Positions 1-8,832 are shown, counted from the stretch's first letter. The stretch: DNA of 10,233 nt from Rhodoferax sp. (GCA_021731215.1 JAKFXU010000486.1:1-10233); one strand, 5' to 3'. The notes: generated from the sequence alone by a model not told the origin. Numbers and translations are program-made.

Positions 1-298
1 ACTCGATGCGCTGACCCGCGCCAAGCTGCAGGACGAGCTGCTGGAGATCGTCGCCCGCACCCACAGCACAGTCGTCATGGTGACGCACGATGTGGACGAA
101 GCGGTGCTGCTGTCGGACAAGATCGTGATGCTGACCAACGGCCCGGCCGCCACCATCGGCGAAGTGCTGCAGGTGGAGTTGCCGCGTCCGCGCAAACGGG
201 TCGAGCTGGCCGATAGCACGCAGTACCTGCATTACCGCAAAGCCGTCATTGACTTTCTCTACACGCGCCAGGCGCATGTGGAAAAGCAAGTGGCCTGA
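1..298 (+). CDS. nrtD: Nitrate ABC transporter ATP-binding subunit, C-terminal part (partial, 5' cut)
   Basis: This is the last ~98 residues of an ABC ATPase, read in the frame starting at base 2 and ending with TGA at 296-298. It would hydrolyse ATP on the cytoplasmic face to drive uptake of nitrate or a related anion. The visible part begins at the D-loop (LDALTRAKLQDEL), which in this family directly follows Walker B. It continues through the H-loop (VMVTHDVDEAVLLSD), whose His contacts ATP gamma-phosphate. The remainder matches the NrtD/SsuB/TauB-like tail with a PRPR basic stretch. The P-loop, Q-loop and signature motif lie upstream of the window. An MFS nitrate transporter follows after only 30 bases on the same strand, so the two are probably one operon. 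The nitrate assignment comes from context; the fragment alone would also fit sulfonate or taurine ATPases. Confidence 0.82.
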   Translation, partial: LDALTRAKLQDELLEIVARTHSTVVMVTHDVDEAVLLSDKIVMLTNGPAATIGEVLQVELPRPRKRVELADSTQYLHYRKAVIDFLYTRQAHVEKQVA

Positions 299-328
299 GT
301 CGAAACCCCACATTGAAGGACAAGCACC

Positions 329-1543
329 ATGGCGGGATTTAAAAACTTCTTGAAGAGCGGCCATTCGCCCACGCTGTTCGCGGCCTTTTTGTTCTTTTCG
401 TTCTCCTGCAGCATCTGGGTGCTCAATGGGGCGATGGCGCCTTTCATTTCCGAGACCTTCAACCTGAGCCCGGCGCAAAAAGGCCTGATGCTGTCGATCC
501 CGATTCTGGCCGGCGCGTTGATGCGCTTCCCGCTGGGCCTCCTGTCGCAATACATCGGCCGCAAGAATGCCACGCTGGTCGAGATGGGCCTGATCGCCGT
601 CGCCATGCTGTTTGGCTTTTTCTTCGTGAAAAGCTTCAACGACCTGCTGGCGATGGGCGTGCTGCTGGGCATTGCCGGTGCCAGCTTTGGCGTCGCCCTG
701 TCACTCGGTGCCGGCTCGTTCCCGCCCAAACACAAAGGGCTGGCCATGGGTCTGGTGGGGGCCGGCAATGTCGGCACGGCGGTGTCGGTGCTGATTGCGC
801 CGCCGCTGGCGCAGGCCTTTGGCTGGGTCACGGTCTACGGCCTGGCCGCCGTCGCCATCCTGATCCCGATGGTGGTGATGGTTGTGTTTGCCAAGGAACC
901 CGACGACCTGGACGCGCACGCCACGTTCAAGGAACATATTGCCTGCCTGTTCGAGAAAGACGGCTGGGCCTTCAGCCTGATTTACGCCGTGACCTTTGGC
1001 GGCTTCATCGGCCTGGCCACCTTTTTGCCGACCTACTATTACGACCAGTTTGGCGTGAGCAAAGTGCAGGCCGGCCAGCTCACCATGCTGGCGGCCTTCA
1101 TGGGCGCCGCGCTGCGCGTGTTCGGCGGCTGGATTTCCGACCGCTGGGGCGGCATCAACACGCTCAGCGTGGTGCTGCTGACCGTGGCCGCCACGCTGCT
1201 GCTGTGCGCCCTGGCCACCGGCTCGCTGGTCGCCACCACGCTGCTGGTGATGCTGTGTTTTTCGGCCCTGGGCGCGGGCAACGGCGCGCTGTTCCAGTTG
1301 GTGCCGCTGCGCTGGCCACTGGCCACCGCGGTGGCGGGCTCCATGATTGGCGAATTCGGCGCCCTCGGCGGCGGCCTGGTGCCCAACGCCATGGGCTTGT
1401 CCAAACAATACGCCGGCAGCTACGCCTGGGGCTTTGTCGTTTTCGCCGTGCTGGCCCTGCTGATGCTGGTGATGCTGCGCGTCATGCAGATTCGCTGGAC
1501 CCGCACCTGGGCGGAAAAGGGAGGCCGCGCACGCAGTGCGTGA
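329..1543 (+). CDS. nasA: NarK/NasA-type MFS nitrate transporter
   Basis: This 404-residue protein of the nitrate/nitrite porter branch of the major facilitator superfamily imports nitrate (possibly exporting nitrite) across the inner membrane. It is hydrophobic throughout with about 12 predicted helices. Family landmarks are visible: an Arg in TM2 (R66, in GALMRFPLG) that in NarK-type porters binds substrate, the nitrate-signature glycine motif around residues 141-149 (LVGAGNVG), and the second glycine-rich signature around 343-355 (FGALGGGLVPN). The cytoplasmic loop motifs GRKN and SDRWGG are also MFS-typical. The start is supported by GAAGGA at 315-320, eight bases before ATG. It follows nrtD by 30 bases. 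The last codons (KGGRARSA, stop) coincide with the end segment of the repeat units that follow, so the C-terminus may be repeat-derived. Assimilatory naming rests on the nirB/NasT-like neighbours. Confidence 0.93.
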   Translation: MAGFKNFLKSGHSPTLFAAFLFFSFSCSIWVLNGAMAPFISETFNLSPAQKGLMLSIPILAGALMRFPLGLLSQYIGRKNATLVEMGLIAVAMLFGFFFVKSFNDLLAMGVLLGIAGASFGVALSLGAGSFPPKHKGLAMGLVGAGNVGTAVSVLIAPPLAQAFGWVTVYGLAAVAILIPMVVMVVFAKEPDDLDAHATFKEHIACLFEKDGWAFSLIYAVTFGGFIGLATFLPTYYYDQFGVSKVQAGQLTMLAAFMGAALRVFGGWISDRWGGINTLSVVLLTVAATLLLCALATGSLVATTLLVMLCFSALGAGNGALFQLVPLRWPLATAVAGSMIGEFGALGGGLVPNAMGLSKQYAGSYAWGFVVFAVLALLMLVMLRVMQIRWTRTWAEKGGRARSA

Positions 1544-1660
1544 TCTGCGCAGCAGATAAAGCGTGTAGCGCTTTGCCGCCCTTTCAGTGCAGGCTAACTT
1601 TGCTCCGGCAAAGTTAAGCGCAGCGGGCCGGAACTACAAGGGTGGGCGGGCGCGCAGCGC
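1540..1660. repeat. Tandem repeat unit, copy 1 (~121 bp)
   Basis: This is the first of two adjacent near-identical units. It opens with a small perfect hairpin (ATCTGC/GCAGAT, 1543-1557), then an imperfect hairpin (AAAGCG at 1558-1563 with CGCTTT at 1569-1574), then an 8-bp perfect stem TAACTTTG/CAAAGTTA (starting near 1595) with loop CTCCGG. An invariant tail ends in GCGGGCGCGCAGCGC. A shorter related segment (1517-1540) precedes it inside the end of the MFS gene. No coding function is supported. It resembles a palindromic intergenic repeat family; a transcription-termination or RNA-processing role is possible but not shown. Confidence 0.85.
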
Positions 1661-1780
1661 GTGATCTGCGCAGCAGATAAAACGCATGGCGCTTTGCCGC
1701 CCTTTCAGTGCAGGCTCACTTTTCGCAGAAAAGTGAAGCGCAGCGGGCCGGAACTACAAGGGTGGGCGGGCGCGCAGCGC
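1661..1780. repeat. Tandem repeat unit, copy 2 (~120 bp)
   Basis: Second unit, identical to copy 1 over the first 21 bases, over the middle block running from GCGCTTTGCCGCC to CAGTGCAGGCT, and over the ~44-base tail. All differences fall in two hairpins. In the larger one the stem is TCACTTTT/AAAAGTGA with loop CGCAG, where copy 1 has TAACTTTG/CAAAGTTA with loop CTCCGG. Two stem positions therefore changed on both sides and pairing is kept. The smaller hairpin carries four substitutions (AAAACGC against GCGCTTT, one A-C mismatch). The sequence then leaves the repeat at GTGACGCC instead of GTGATC. Confidence 0.85.
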
Positions 1781-2088
1781 GTGACGCCGCGTCCCTTTCG
1801 CCGCAAGCCTCTGCTGTGTATCGACCGGTTGAATCCAAGACTGATTGCTGCCACTCAAAAATCACTGGTCACTGGCAAGTTCCGAACTCAAGCGGAAAAT
1901 AGGGCGTGCGGAATCACTGCTGCAAGGCGGACGTCCAATGGAAGCATCACTGTTGGCACTTGAAGTGAAGCTGACGCCGTTTGTTGTCGTAAACTGCGCA
2001 AATCGTGCCAATCACGCACAGGTCAGAGGTGCGGTTCTAAAAATTAGGGCCATGCGCCAGTGCGAGAAAAAAATCAACAGGGAGTTCT
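1781..2088. other. Gene-free stretch between repeats and kinase gene
   Basis: This region holds no gene I can support. A TTG-started frame (1845-2096) runs into the kinase start but has no convincing ribosome-binding site or recognisable domain. Base composition shifts here from the GC-rich backbone to the AT-richer kinase/TPR unit. The promoter of that unit should lie here, but I see no -35/-10 pair at proper spacing. An A-rich run (2067-2073) and an AGGGAG ribosome-binding site (2079-2084) lie just before the ATG at 2089. Confidence 0.5.
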
Positions 2089-3114
2089 ATGCTTGACCTC
2101 AAAGGTAAAACTACGCCGGCCGGATGGCTGATCGGAGATCCAGTTAGCTTTGCAGCGGACCACACAGGAGGCTACTTTTCAAATTGCCACTATGTCAGTA
2201 GGGACGGTCAACGAGCCTTTCTAAAGGCGCTTGACATTGAGAAATTCGACATTACTCAATTGATGGGTGTGATGTCAGGGTTCCAATACGAAAGCGATCT
2301 GCTCGGTGTTTGCAAGGATAAGCGTTTGAACCGGGTGGTCCAGGTCTTGGAGTCGGACAAGATTGAACGCGACCCAACTGCATCAGCGGTCTTGCGCTAT
2401 GTACCATTCTTGGTTTTTGAGTTAGCTGATGGCGATATTCGGAATACTGTGGACGTCAGCGCCTCGGTAACAAATCAGTGGCGGTTTTATGTGCTTCATC
2501 AAACCACACTGGCGTTACTCCAGTTGCACGGACAAAGCATTGCACATCAGGACCTCAAGCCCTCCAACGTGCTGGTGTTTCCAGATGCAAGACTTAAACT
2601 TGGCGACCTTGGTAGATCCTCGTTGAGGGGATTCCCCGCACCTCATGATTCCCTTCCGCGACCTGGTGCCGCCAACTACGCACCCTTCGAGCAACGGTAC
2701 GGCGATGTGCCAAGTGATTGGGTTGAGCGCCGCTTGAGTTCTGACGTCTTCCACCTCGGGAGTTTGGCAGTGTTCGCCTTCACGAACATCTGTCTACCCG
2801 AGTACGTAATGGGCAAACTGGCTGATCCATATCGGCCGGAAAATTGGGGAGCGCCCTACGCTGAGGTAATGCCGTACATCCAAGCAGCACTGACACAGTC
2901 AATTCATGAGATTGCAGATGACTTTCCTGATCAGTTCAGAAATGATCTGGTGGCGCTAGTCCTCGATCTTTGCCACCCAGAGTCGGCAAGACGAGGTCGG
3001 TCTGACGATAAATCCAAGGCGTCTGTAGGCCTCTTGTGGCTGCAGCGGTACGCATCGCGTTTCGACATCCTTGAGAAGACGGCACGAGTTCGTCGATCCG
3101 ATCCCCATGCTTGA
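2089..3114 (+). CDS. Small Ser/Thr protein-kinase-like protein
   Basis: A 341-residue protein with an apparently complete eukaryotic-like kinase fold, predicted to be soluble and to phosphorylate protein Ser/Thr. Visible elements in order: a divergent glycine loop (DHTGGYF, 24-30), the beta3 lysine (K46 in AFLKALD), an alpha-C Glu candidate (E68), the catalytic loop HQDLKPSN (153-160; D155, K157 and N160 kept, HRD changed to HQD), a DLG metal site (173-175) and an APE-like YAPFEQ. All key catalytic residues are present, so activity is plausible. There is no transmembrane segment or extracellular sensor, unlike PknB-type kinases. ATG 2089 has AGGGAG four bases upstream. Its stop overlaps the start of the next gene, implying a coupled pair. 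GC is clearly lower than in the flanking nitrate genes, suggesting transfer. The substrate is unknown; the TPR partner is the obvious candidate. Confidence 0.85.
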   Translation: MLDLKGKTTPAGWLIGDPVSFAADHTGGYFSNCHYVSRDGQRAFLKALDIEKFDITQLMGVMSGFQYESDLLGVCKDKRLNRVVQVLESDKIERDPTASAVLRYVPFLVFELADGDIRNTVDVSASVTNQWRFYVLHQTTLALLQLHGQSIAHQDLKPSNVLVFPDARLKLGDLGRSSLRGFPAPHDSLPRPGAANYAPFEQRYGDVPSDWVERRLSSDVFHLGSLAVFAFTNICLPEYVMGKLADPYRPENWGAPYAEVMPYIQAALTQSIHEIADDFPDQFRNDLVALVLDLCHPESARRGRSDDKSKASVGLLWLQRYASRFDILEKTARVRRSDPHA

Positions 3115-4660
3115 TGAACAGCGCCCCCGCCGTGTTGTGCCCAGATGGAGATCATCTGTGCTTACAGCCCAAACCGCCGAGGCCTGGGCAAAGCCGCCCA
3201 AAGCCACTCCTAACTTCGATATAGAAGTTGCAGCCAAACAGGCTGAGTTTCGGACAGTTCCTTCAGTCCCTGTCGCTTCAGAACTGATGTTCCTTGCGGC
3301 TCAAGCCGGTAACCATGATGCCGCGCGTATAGCTGCACAAGTCATCGTTCAAAGCGCTCCGATGATTGGGTCTACCAGATTGGTCGAGATGGCAAAACGT
3401 GTGCTGAGTGCACCTGATGCTTACACTGTAGAAGCACCCGCTATCGACTTTGTCCGCCAAGCCAGAAGGGTGTTGGCCATCGACTTCCGCAATCCAGTCC
3501 TTTTGATGGACGTTGCCCGTGAGTTGACAGCTCGTAGCCAAGAGCGGTCGGCGTTGAAGTACGTTCGCTCGGCCCTTGCTCTTGCTCCGAATTCCAGGTT
3601 CATCGTGCGAGCTGCGACCCGTTTCTACTTGCATATTGGTGAGCATGAGATAGCACATGATATTCTGAAGAGAAGCCGATTGCTGCAATATGACTCATGG
3701 GTGCAGGCTTCTGAAATTGCCGTCGCAACAGTTCGAGGTAAAAATTCAACGCTTAGCAAATCGGTCATTCGTTCCGTCTCGAACTTGAAGGAAGTCGCCC
3801 CTCATCTTTCAGAGTTGGTGAGCGCAATTGCGACCGTAGAGCTTCAGTCCGGATCGAACAAGTCGGCTAAACGATTGTTTCAATTGGCGCTCGCGCATCC
3901 CAACGACAACAGTTTGGCTCAAGCAGAATGGGCAGCCAACAGGCTCAAGCTCGTTGTAGATGAAGTTGCGCTTCGAACGCCGCTTTCCTTCGAGGCGAAT
4001 AGCAACAACGCCTACCGCCGGCTGCTCATGCCTGAGGCCATTAGCTTTGCTGAGCAATGGGCAAAGGATGAGCCATTTGCTTCCAGACCATTCGATTCAC
4101 TGTGCTTCCTGTTCAGCCTCGAAGGTCGCTACAAAGAAGCAAGAGATGCTGCAGAACGTGCGATTGCTGTTGATGGTGACGACAACTTACCCCTGCAAAT
4201 GAACCTGCTTTTCGCACACGTTCAGAATGGAGAGGTAGACACGGCCTATGCTGATCTCATTCGGTTGACCAGACATCAGGATGCAAAGAAGCATGCGCCC
4301 CACATGCTCGCGAACGCTGGTGCATTGGCGTATGCCACTGGAGACATAGCCCTCGGCCGAGACTTCTATGAACGCGCCGTGTTGGCTGCTCGGAAAAGTG
4401 GTGATTCCCACACTGAAGCTTTGGCTCGGGCGTTCTTTGCAAGAGCAGCTACACAACACGCAGACCAAAATGTGCAAGCAATTGTGGCAGAAGCTGCCCA
4501 GAGCGTAGAGCGGTTGCCTAACCCTGGGGCTATTCATGTGATGCGGGCCCTGGTCGATGAAAGCAAACGCAAGGCGCTTGAATTGACAGCGTCAACGCGA
4601 GTGGCTAAGAGACGCTGGGAATGGGATGCTGCAACAAACACGCTTCGAGAGCTAGGATAG
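3107..4660 (+). CDS. TPR-type helical repeat protein paired with the kinase
   Basis: A 517-residue, predicted soluble alpha-helical protein that I do not recognise as a named family. Several stretches have tetratricopeptide-like spacing of Ala/Gly/Tyr/Leu: about 129-200 (ERSALKYVRSALALAPNSRF and the following IGEHEIAHDILKRS), 328-395 (LEGRYKEARDAAERAIAVDG and the following QNGEVDTAYADLIRL) and 395-435 (ATGDIALGRDFYERAVLAAR). TPR arrays are protein-interaction scaffolds; no catalytic motif is visible. ATG 3107 is preferred because it overlaps the kinase stop by eight bases (translational coupling). A TTG at 3071 would add 12 residues but needs a 44-base overlap. No strong ribosome-binding site precedes either. 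One 60-base stretch inside it (4141-4200) is 48% GC by hand count, against 75% in the MFS gene (1321-1380). It probably acts as scaffold, target or effector of the kinase. Confidence 0.8.
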   Translation: MLDEQRPRRVVPRWRSSVLTAQTAEAWAKPPKATPNFDIEVAAKQAEFRTVPSVPVASELMFLAAQAGNHDAARIAAQVIVQSAPMIGSTRLVEMAKRVLSAPDAYTVEAPAIDFVRQARRVLAIDFRNPVLLMDVARELTARSQERSALKYVRSALALAPNSRFIVRAATRFYLHIGEHEIAHDILKRSRLLQYDSWVQASEIAVATVRGKNSTLSKSVIRSVSNLKEVAPHLSELVSAIATVELQSGSNKSAKRLFQLALAHPNDNSLAQAEWAANRLKLVVDEVALRTPLSFEANSNNAYRRLLMPEAISFAEQWAKDEPFASRPFDSLCFLFSLEGRYKEARDAAERAIAVDGDDNLPLQMNLLFAHVQNGEVDTAYADLIRLTRHQDAKKHAPHMLANAGALAYATGDIALGRDFYERAVLAARKSGDSHTEALARAFFARAATQHADQNVQAIVAEAAQSVERLPNPGAIHVMRALVDESKRKALELTASTRVAKRRWEWDAATNTLRELG

Positions 4661-4931
4661 TGTAAGCGTCTACTGGGCTGCCACCGGTGGAGCAGACACA
4701 CCAAAAGCTGATATTCGCCAGCGGCCGGTTTTGGCTCGGTCCTGCCCCACAACCAAAAATTGTGACTGGCAGCAAACGCTGCCTTGCCGACGCTCAATCA
4801 GGCACCCATAGTCGCATGGTCAGTCTGCGCCTCATCCCCCGCCGACTTCATCCAGGTGCCAAGTACTATCAAAGTAATAGCTACTCACGCCCAATTCACG
4901 CTGGCTAAAGCCATGTTAGACCCTTAATTCG
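4661..4931. other. Intergenic region between TPR gene and HepT gene
   Basis: This gap separates convergent genes (TPR gene on plus, HepT on minus). It contains two hairpins: 4678-4695 (palindrome CCACCGGTGG with flanking CTG/CAG) and 4768-4783 (GGCAGC, loop AAAC, GCTGCC). Neither is followed by a good T-run on the plus strand, so neither is a clear intrinsic terminator. The right part holds the dispersed-repeat-like element listed separately. No gene is supported. Confidence 0.55.
4862..4912. repeat. Short intergenic repeat-like hairpin element
   Basis: The element has a stem AGTACTAT (4862-4869) pairing with ATAG-C-TACT (4877-4885, one bulged C), then a GC-rich half ending in GGCTAAAGCC. 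From memory, this build (an ACTATCAAA-like hairpin followed by CGCCC and a GGCTA-GCC end) matches a small dispersed intergenic repeat common in Comamonadaceae genomes. I could not check copy number here. Its position at a convergent gene end fits such elements. Confidence 0.5.
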
Positions 4932-5285
4932 TCAAACTACCCAGCCACGCGCGACCAGTAAGCGGGTCAAATCGGCTTTCAAAGCGTCCAGATCATCGGT
5001 AACGGTGAGGTAAACGATTTCATCATCCACTGCGTCGTAGCCGTGAATGATCCGGTTGCGCAGGTCAATGGCCAGCTTCAGGTTCGCCACCGATCCGATC
5101 AGCGCAGGTTCCAGCCTGGCCAGCCGCGCGCACGCTTCCCCGAGAATTTCAAGCTGGCGCTCCACCGCTGAGCGTCGCATCTTGTCTGCGGTGTAGTGAG
5201 CCAGCGAGCAGCCGGTAACGAACTGCTGCGCTGACTCGATGGCGCCCAGCGCATCAACCAGCAGCTTGGGCGTTTTGTCGGTCAT
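4932..5285 (-). CDS. hepT: HepT-like ribonuclease toxin (DUF86/HEPN)
   Basis: A 117-residue helical protein of the HEPN/DUF86 family. In characterised HepT/MntA pairs the toxin is a dimeric RNase whose active site is an R-X4-H-x-Y motif, and the MntA antitoxin silences it by AMPylating the Tyr. That motif is intact here: R76-N-R-I-I-H81-G-Y83. Length and helical pattern (ERQLEILGEACARL, residues 42-55) suit the family. ATG 5285 lies inside the end of the MntA gene (32-base overlap), with no separate ribosome-binding site, so it is probably made by translational coupling. It is the last gene of the pair, as usual for this system. It looks functional. GC in 5041-5100 is about 60% by hand count, closer to the backbone than the kinase/TPR unit. 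Confidence 0.88.
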   Translation of the reverse strand: MTDKTPKLLVDALGAIESAQQFVTGCSLAHYTADKMRRSAVERQLEILGEACARLARLEPALIGSVANLKLAIDLRNRIIHGYDAVDDEIVYLTVTDDLDALKADLTRLLVARGWVV

Positions 5286-5583
5286 AGATGACTGTGCGGC
5301 TGTTGTTGACGGCTTGTAAAAAGTACGGGTTGCGGATGTAACGCGGGTTCACCAGATCAACGTGGCGGCCCAGCAATTTCTCAAGCGCATCGGCCAGCTC
5401 GGTCCAGCGCCGCGCGCGCGAGCCTGGCGTCTGCGTGTCCAGCTCGACCAAAAAGTCAAAGTCACTGGATTCGGGGTTGAACTCAGGGCCCGTCGCCGAG
5501 CCAAACAGCTCCAGGTGCGCCACGCCATAGCGCTCGCACAAAGCTGCAATATGGGGTAGCTGACGGGCCAGTAAGACGTTCAT
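5254..5583 (-). CDS. mntA: MntA-like nucleotidyltransferase antitoxin
   Basis: A 109-residue minimal nucleotidyltransferase. In HepT/MntA pairs it transfers AMP from ATP to the toxin Tyr. The active-site signature is visible: G28-S29 followed by D41-F-D43, with a third acidic residue D76 in RHVDLVN. The Gly-Ser to Asp-x-Asp gap is 11 residues, one more than the usual 10. ATG 5583 is chosen because it begins directly with the family-typical N-terminal helix (NVLLARQLPHIAALCERYGV). A TTG at 5625 would add 14 residues with no family support and reach within 10 bases of the upstream gene. No clear ribosome-binding site is seen. It overlaps hepT by 32 bases and lies 52 bases after the PP2C-kinase stop on the same strand, so read-through is possible. 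Confidence 0.86.
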   Translation of the reverse strand: MNVLLARQLPHIAALCERYGVAHLELFGSATGPEFNPESSDFDFLVELDTQTPGSRARRWTELADALEKLLGRHVDLVNPRYIRNPYFLQAVNNSRTVIYDRQNAQAAG

Positions 5584-5635
5584 GCACGGATTATCAAACA
5601 ATTGGGCGCCTGCGAGATCGGTCAATCCGGCGCGC

Positions 5636-7447
<1,812 letters not shown>

Positions 7448-7502
7448 GCAGCCGGACCCGCAAGTTTGATGCCCAACATTGGTGCATCGCAGCCCGCCAC
7501 GA

Positions 7503-8780
7503 TCAACCGACCAGCATTTGCATGCTGCGCTCGTAATAGCCCGACAGCCGCTCGAACACCTCCAGCAGGGTCTCGCTGGCGCTGGCGATCGCCTCCTGCC
7601 CGGCCGGTTGGCCGGCATCGGCGGCACCGGCCAGCAGTTGCTGCCAGCCGATGGTGGCAGCAATCAGCGCGCCACGGATGTCGGGCGTGCTCAGCGGAAT
7701 TTCGTTGAGATAACTCAAGCCCTGCGCAAACTCCGTTCGGGACTCGGCCATGCCGGCCTCGCTGCGCGGCCGCGCGGCGGCGTCACCCAGCACCCCGAGC
7801 AAGGCGTATTTGGCAAAGCGCTGGGACAACATGCGCTGGCGGCCCGCCCTATTGAGCACATGCAGCGGCGCCACGGAACCGGCGTTTTCCAGACTGCCGG
7901 TGAGGCGCTCGGCTTCGAGCAGCAGCAGTTCGGCCAGCGCATCGACCTGCGCCATCTGGTCGGCCCGGGGATCCCCCTGCAAGGCCTGCTTCAGGCGCGT
8001 CCAGGTGAGCAAGACCTGCGCCAGCAAGTCGCCAAAAGTGGGTTTGGAGAGATTTTTCCCCAATAGCGCCAGGTTGCCGTCGATGCGCAGCATGGAGTCT
8101 TGCAGGCGTTCCTTCTGCTGTGCCACCTGCACCCCGGCCAGTTGCAGCAGATACAGCTTGATCAGCCGCTGCGACAACATGCGCAACTGCCCGGCCCGGT
8201 TCACCGATTCGGCAAAGCGGGCCGACTGGATGATGTGTTGCGACACCTGGCCCAGACGCTGGTTGCTGTGCATGGAGGCGGTGCGCAGGATCTGGAACGC
8301 GTCGTCGTCCGACAGCTGGCGCGCACGCATCAGGATGCCCTTGGCGCGGTCCACCATTTTGCGTTCTTCAAAGCGGCTGGAGACGTCCAGCAGCTCAGCG
8401 CGCAGCGCCTGCTCGCGCCGAAAACGCGCTTGCGCCAGCTGCACCAGCGGGCGCAGGCGGTGGTCGCCATAACCGTTGACCACATAGGCATGGATGCCCG
8501 ATTCGGTGGCGCGCTCGATGTGGCCGGCATCGCTGTCGCTGGTGAACACGATGACCGGGCGCGGCGAGATCTCGGCAATCGACTGCGTGGCCTTGAACAG
8601 CGCCTCGTCGGGCAGCGGGTCGTCGCAGATCACCAGGTCTGGTGCATGGCGCACCACCTCGCGCACCAATTTGCTGCGCTCAGCGACCACGCCCAGCACC
8701 TGAATGCCGGCCGCTTCGAGCTCGGGCAGCAACCGGGCGGCGCCTTTCGTGCCATTCAAATGGACTAACGCGGTTGTCAT
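7503..8780 (-). CDS. NasT-like ANTAR antiterminator with tandem PilJ-like sensor domains
   Basis: A 425-residue regulator. Residues ~1-118 resemble the NasT receiver: a D53-D54 pair follows the VIC strand and FTSD is kept, but the N-terminal acidic pair is absent, so phosphorylation is doubtful. Residues ~124-185 form an ANTAR RNA-binding domain (ERKMVDRAKGILM, then the helix DDDAFQILRTASM). The rest holds two PilJ-N-type units, each with NRAGxxRMLSQR: N194-R205 and N310-R321, with a Lys three residues later (K208, K324). This motif is related to the nitrate-binding P-box of NarX/NarQ, suggesting direct nitrate/nitrite sensing. ATG 8780 is chosen; TTG 8789 would add three residues. No clear Shine-Dalgarno is seen. 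It is divergent from nirB and upstream of the PP2C-kinase gene. Expected action: binding the nirB leader hairpins and preventing termination. No NasS partner is visible in the window. Confidence 0.88.
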   Translation of the reverse strand: MTTALVHLNGTKGAARLLPELEAAGIQVLGVVAERSKLVREVVRHAPDLVICDDPLPDEALFKATQSIAEISPRPVIVFTSDSDAGHIERATESGIHAYVVNGYGDHRLRPLVQLAQARFRREQALRAELLDVSSRFEERKMVDRAKGILMRARQLSDDDAFQILRTASMHSNQRLGQVSQHIIQSARFAESVNRAGQLRMLSQRLIKLYLLQLAGVQVAQQKERLQDSMLRIDGNLALLGKNLSKPTFGDLLAQVLLTWTRLKQALQGDPRADQMAQVDALAELLLLEAERLTGSLENAGSVAPLHVLNRAGRQRMLSQRFAKYALLGVLGDAAARPRSEAGMAESRTEFAQGLSYLNEIPLSTPDIRGALIAATIGWQQLLAGAADAGQPAGQEAIASASETLLEVFERLSGYYERSMQMLVG

Positions 8781-8805
8781 GGAAAGCAATGATATTAGGA
8801 AAAAA

Positions 8806-8832
8806 GGTGTACCACATGCAAGTCGCGCACCA
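8806..8832 (-). promoter_or_regulatory. Candidate sigma-54 promoter for the ANTAR gene
   Basis: On the minus strand the sequence TGGTGCGCGACTTGCA has GG (8831-8830) and GC (8819-8818) exactly 10 bases apart, as at -24/-12. TTGCA is a perfect -12 block; the -24 block has TGG but not the usual CAC. It predicts a start near 8806 and a ~25-base leader to ATG 8780. A sigma-70-like alternative overlaps (TTGCAT, 17 bases, TAATAT). No clear NtrC site is seen. Confidence 0.42.

Noticed and set aside
701..1408. Open frame on the minus strand opposite the MFS transporter
   Set aside because: Low-complexity His/Gln/Gly-rich shadow of a well-supported membrane protein gene.
1845..2096. Possible 83-codon gene running into the kinase start
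   Set aside because: TTG start, no ribosome-binding site, no recognisable domain, and it begins in non-coding-looking sequence after the repeats. Coupling to the kinase gene is possible but unsupported.
4768..4783. GGCAGC-AAAC-GCTGCC hairpin as terminator of the TPR gene
   Set aside because: It lies over 100 bases after the stop and is followed by TTGCC rather than a T-run.
4915..4921. GTTAGAC, matching the integron attC core GTTRRRY
   Set aside because: No matching inverse core (RYYYAAC) or attC-like imperfect palindrome was found upstream at a suitable distance, and no integrase is present. The 7-base match is easily chance.
8786..8820. Sigma-70-like TTGCAT, 17 bases, TAATAT on the minus strand before the ANTAR gene
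   Set aside because: Only 3/6 and 4/6 matches; the overlapping sigma-54-like element has a better conserved -12 block. Kept as the alternative.
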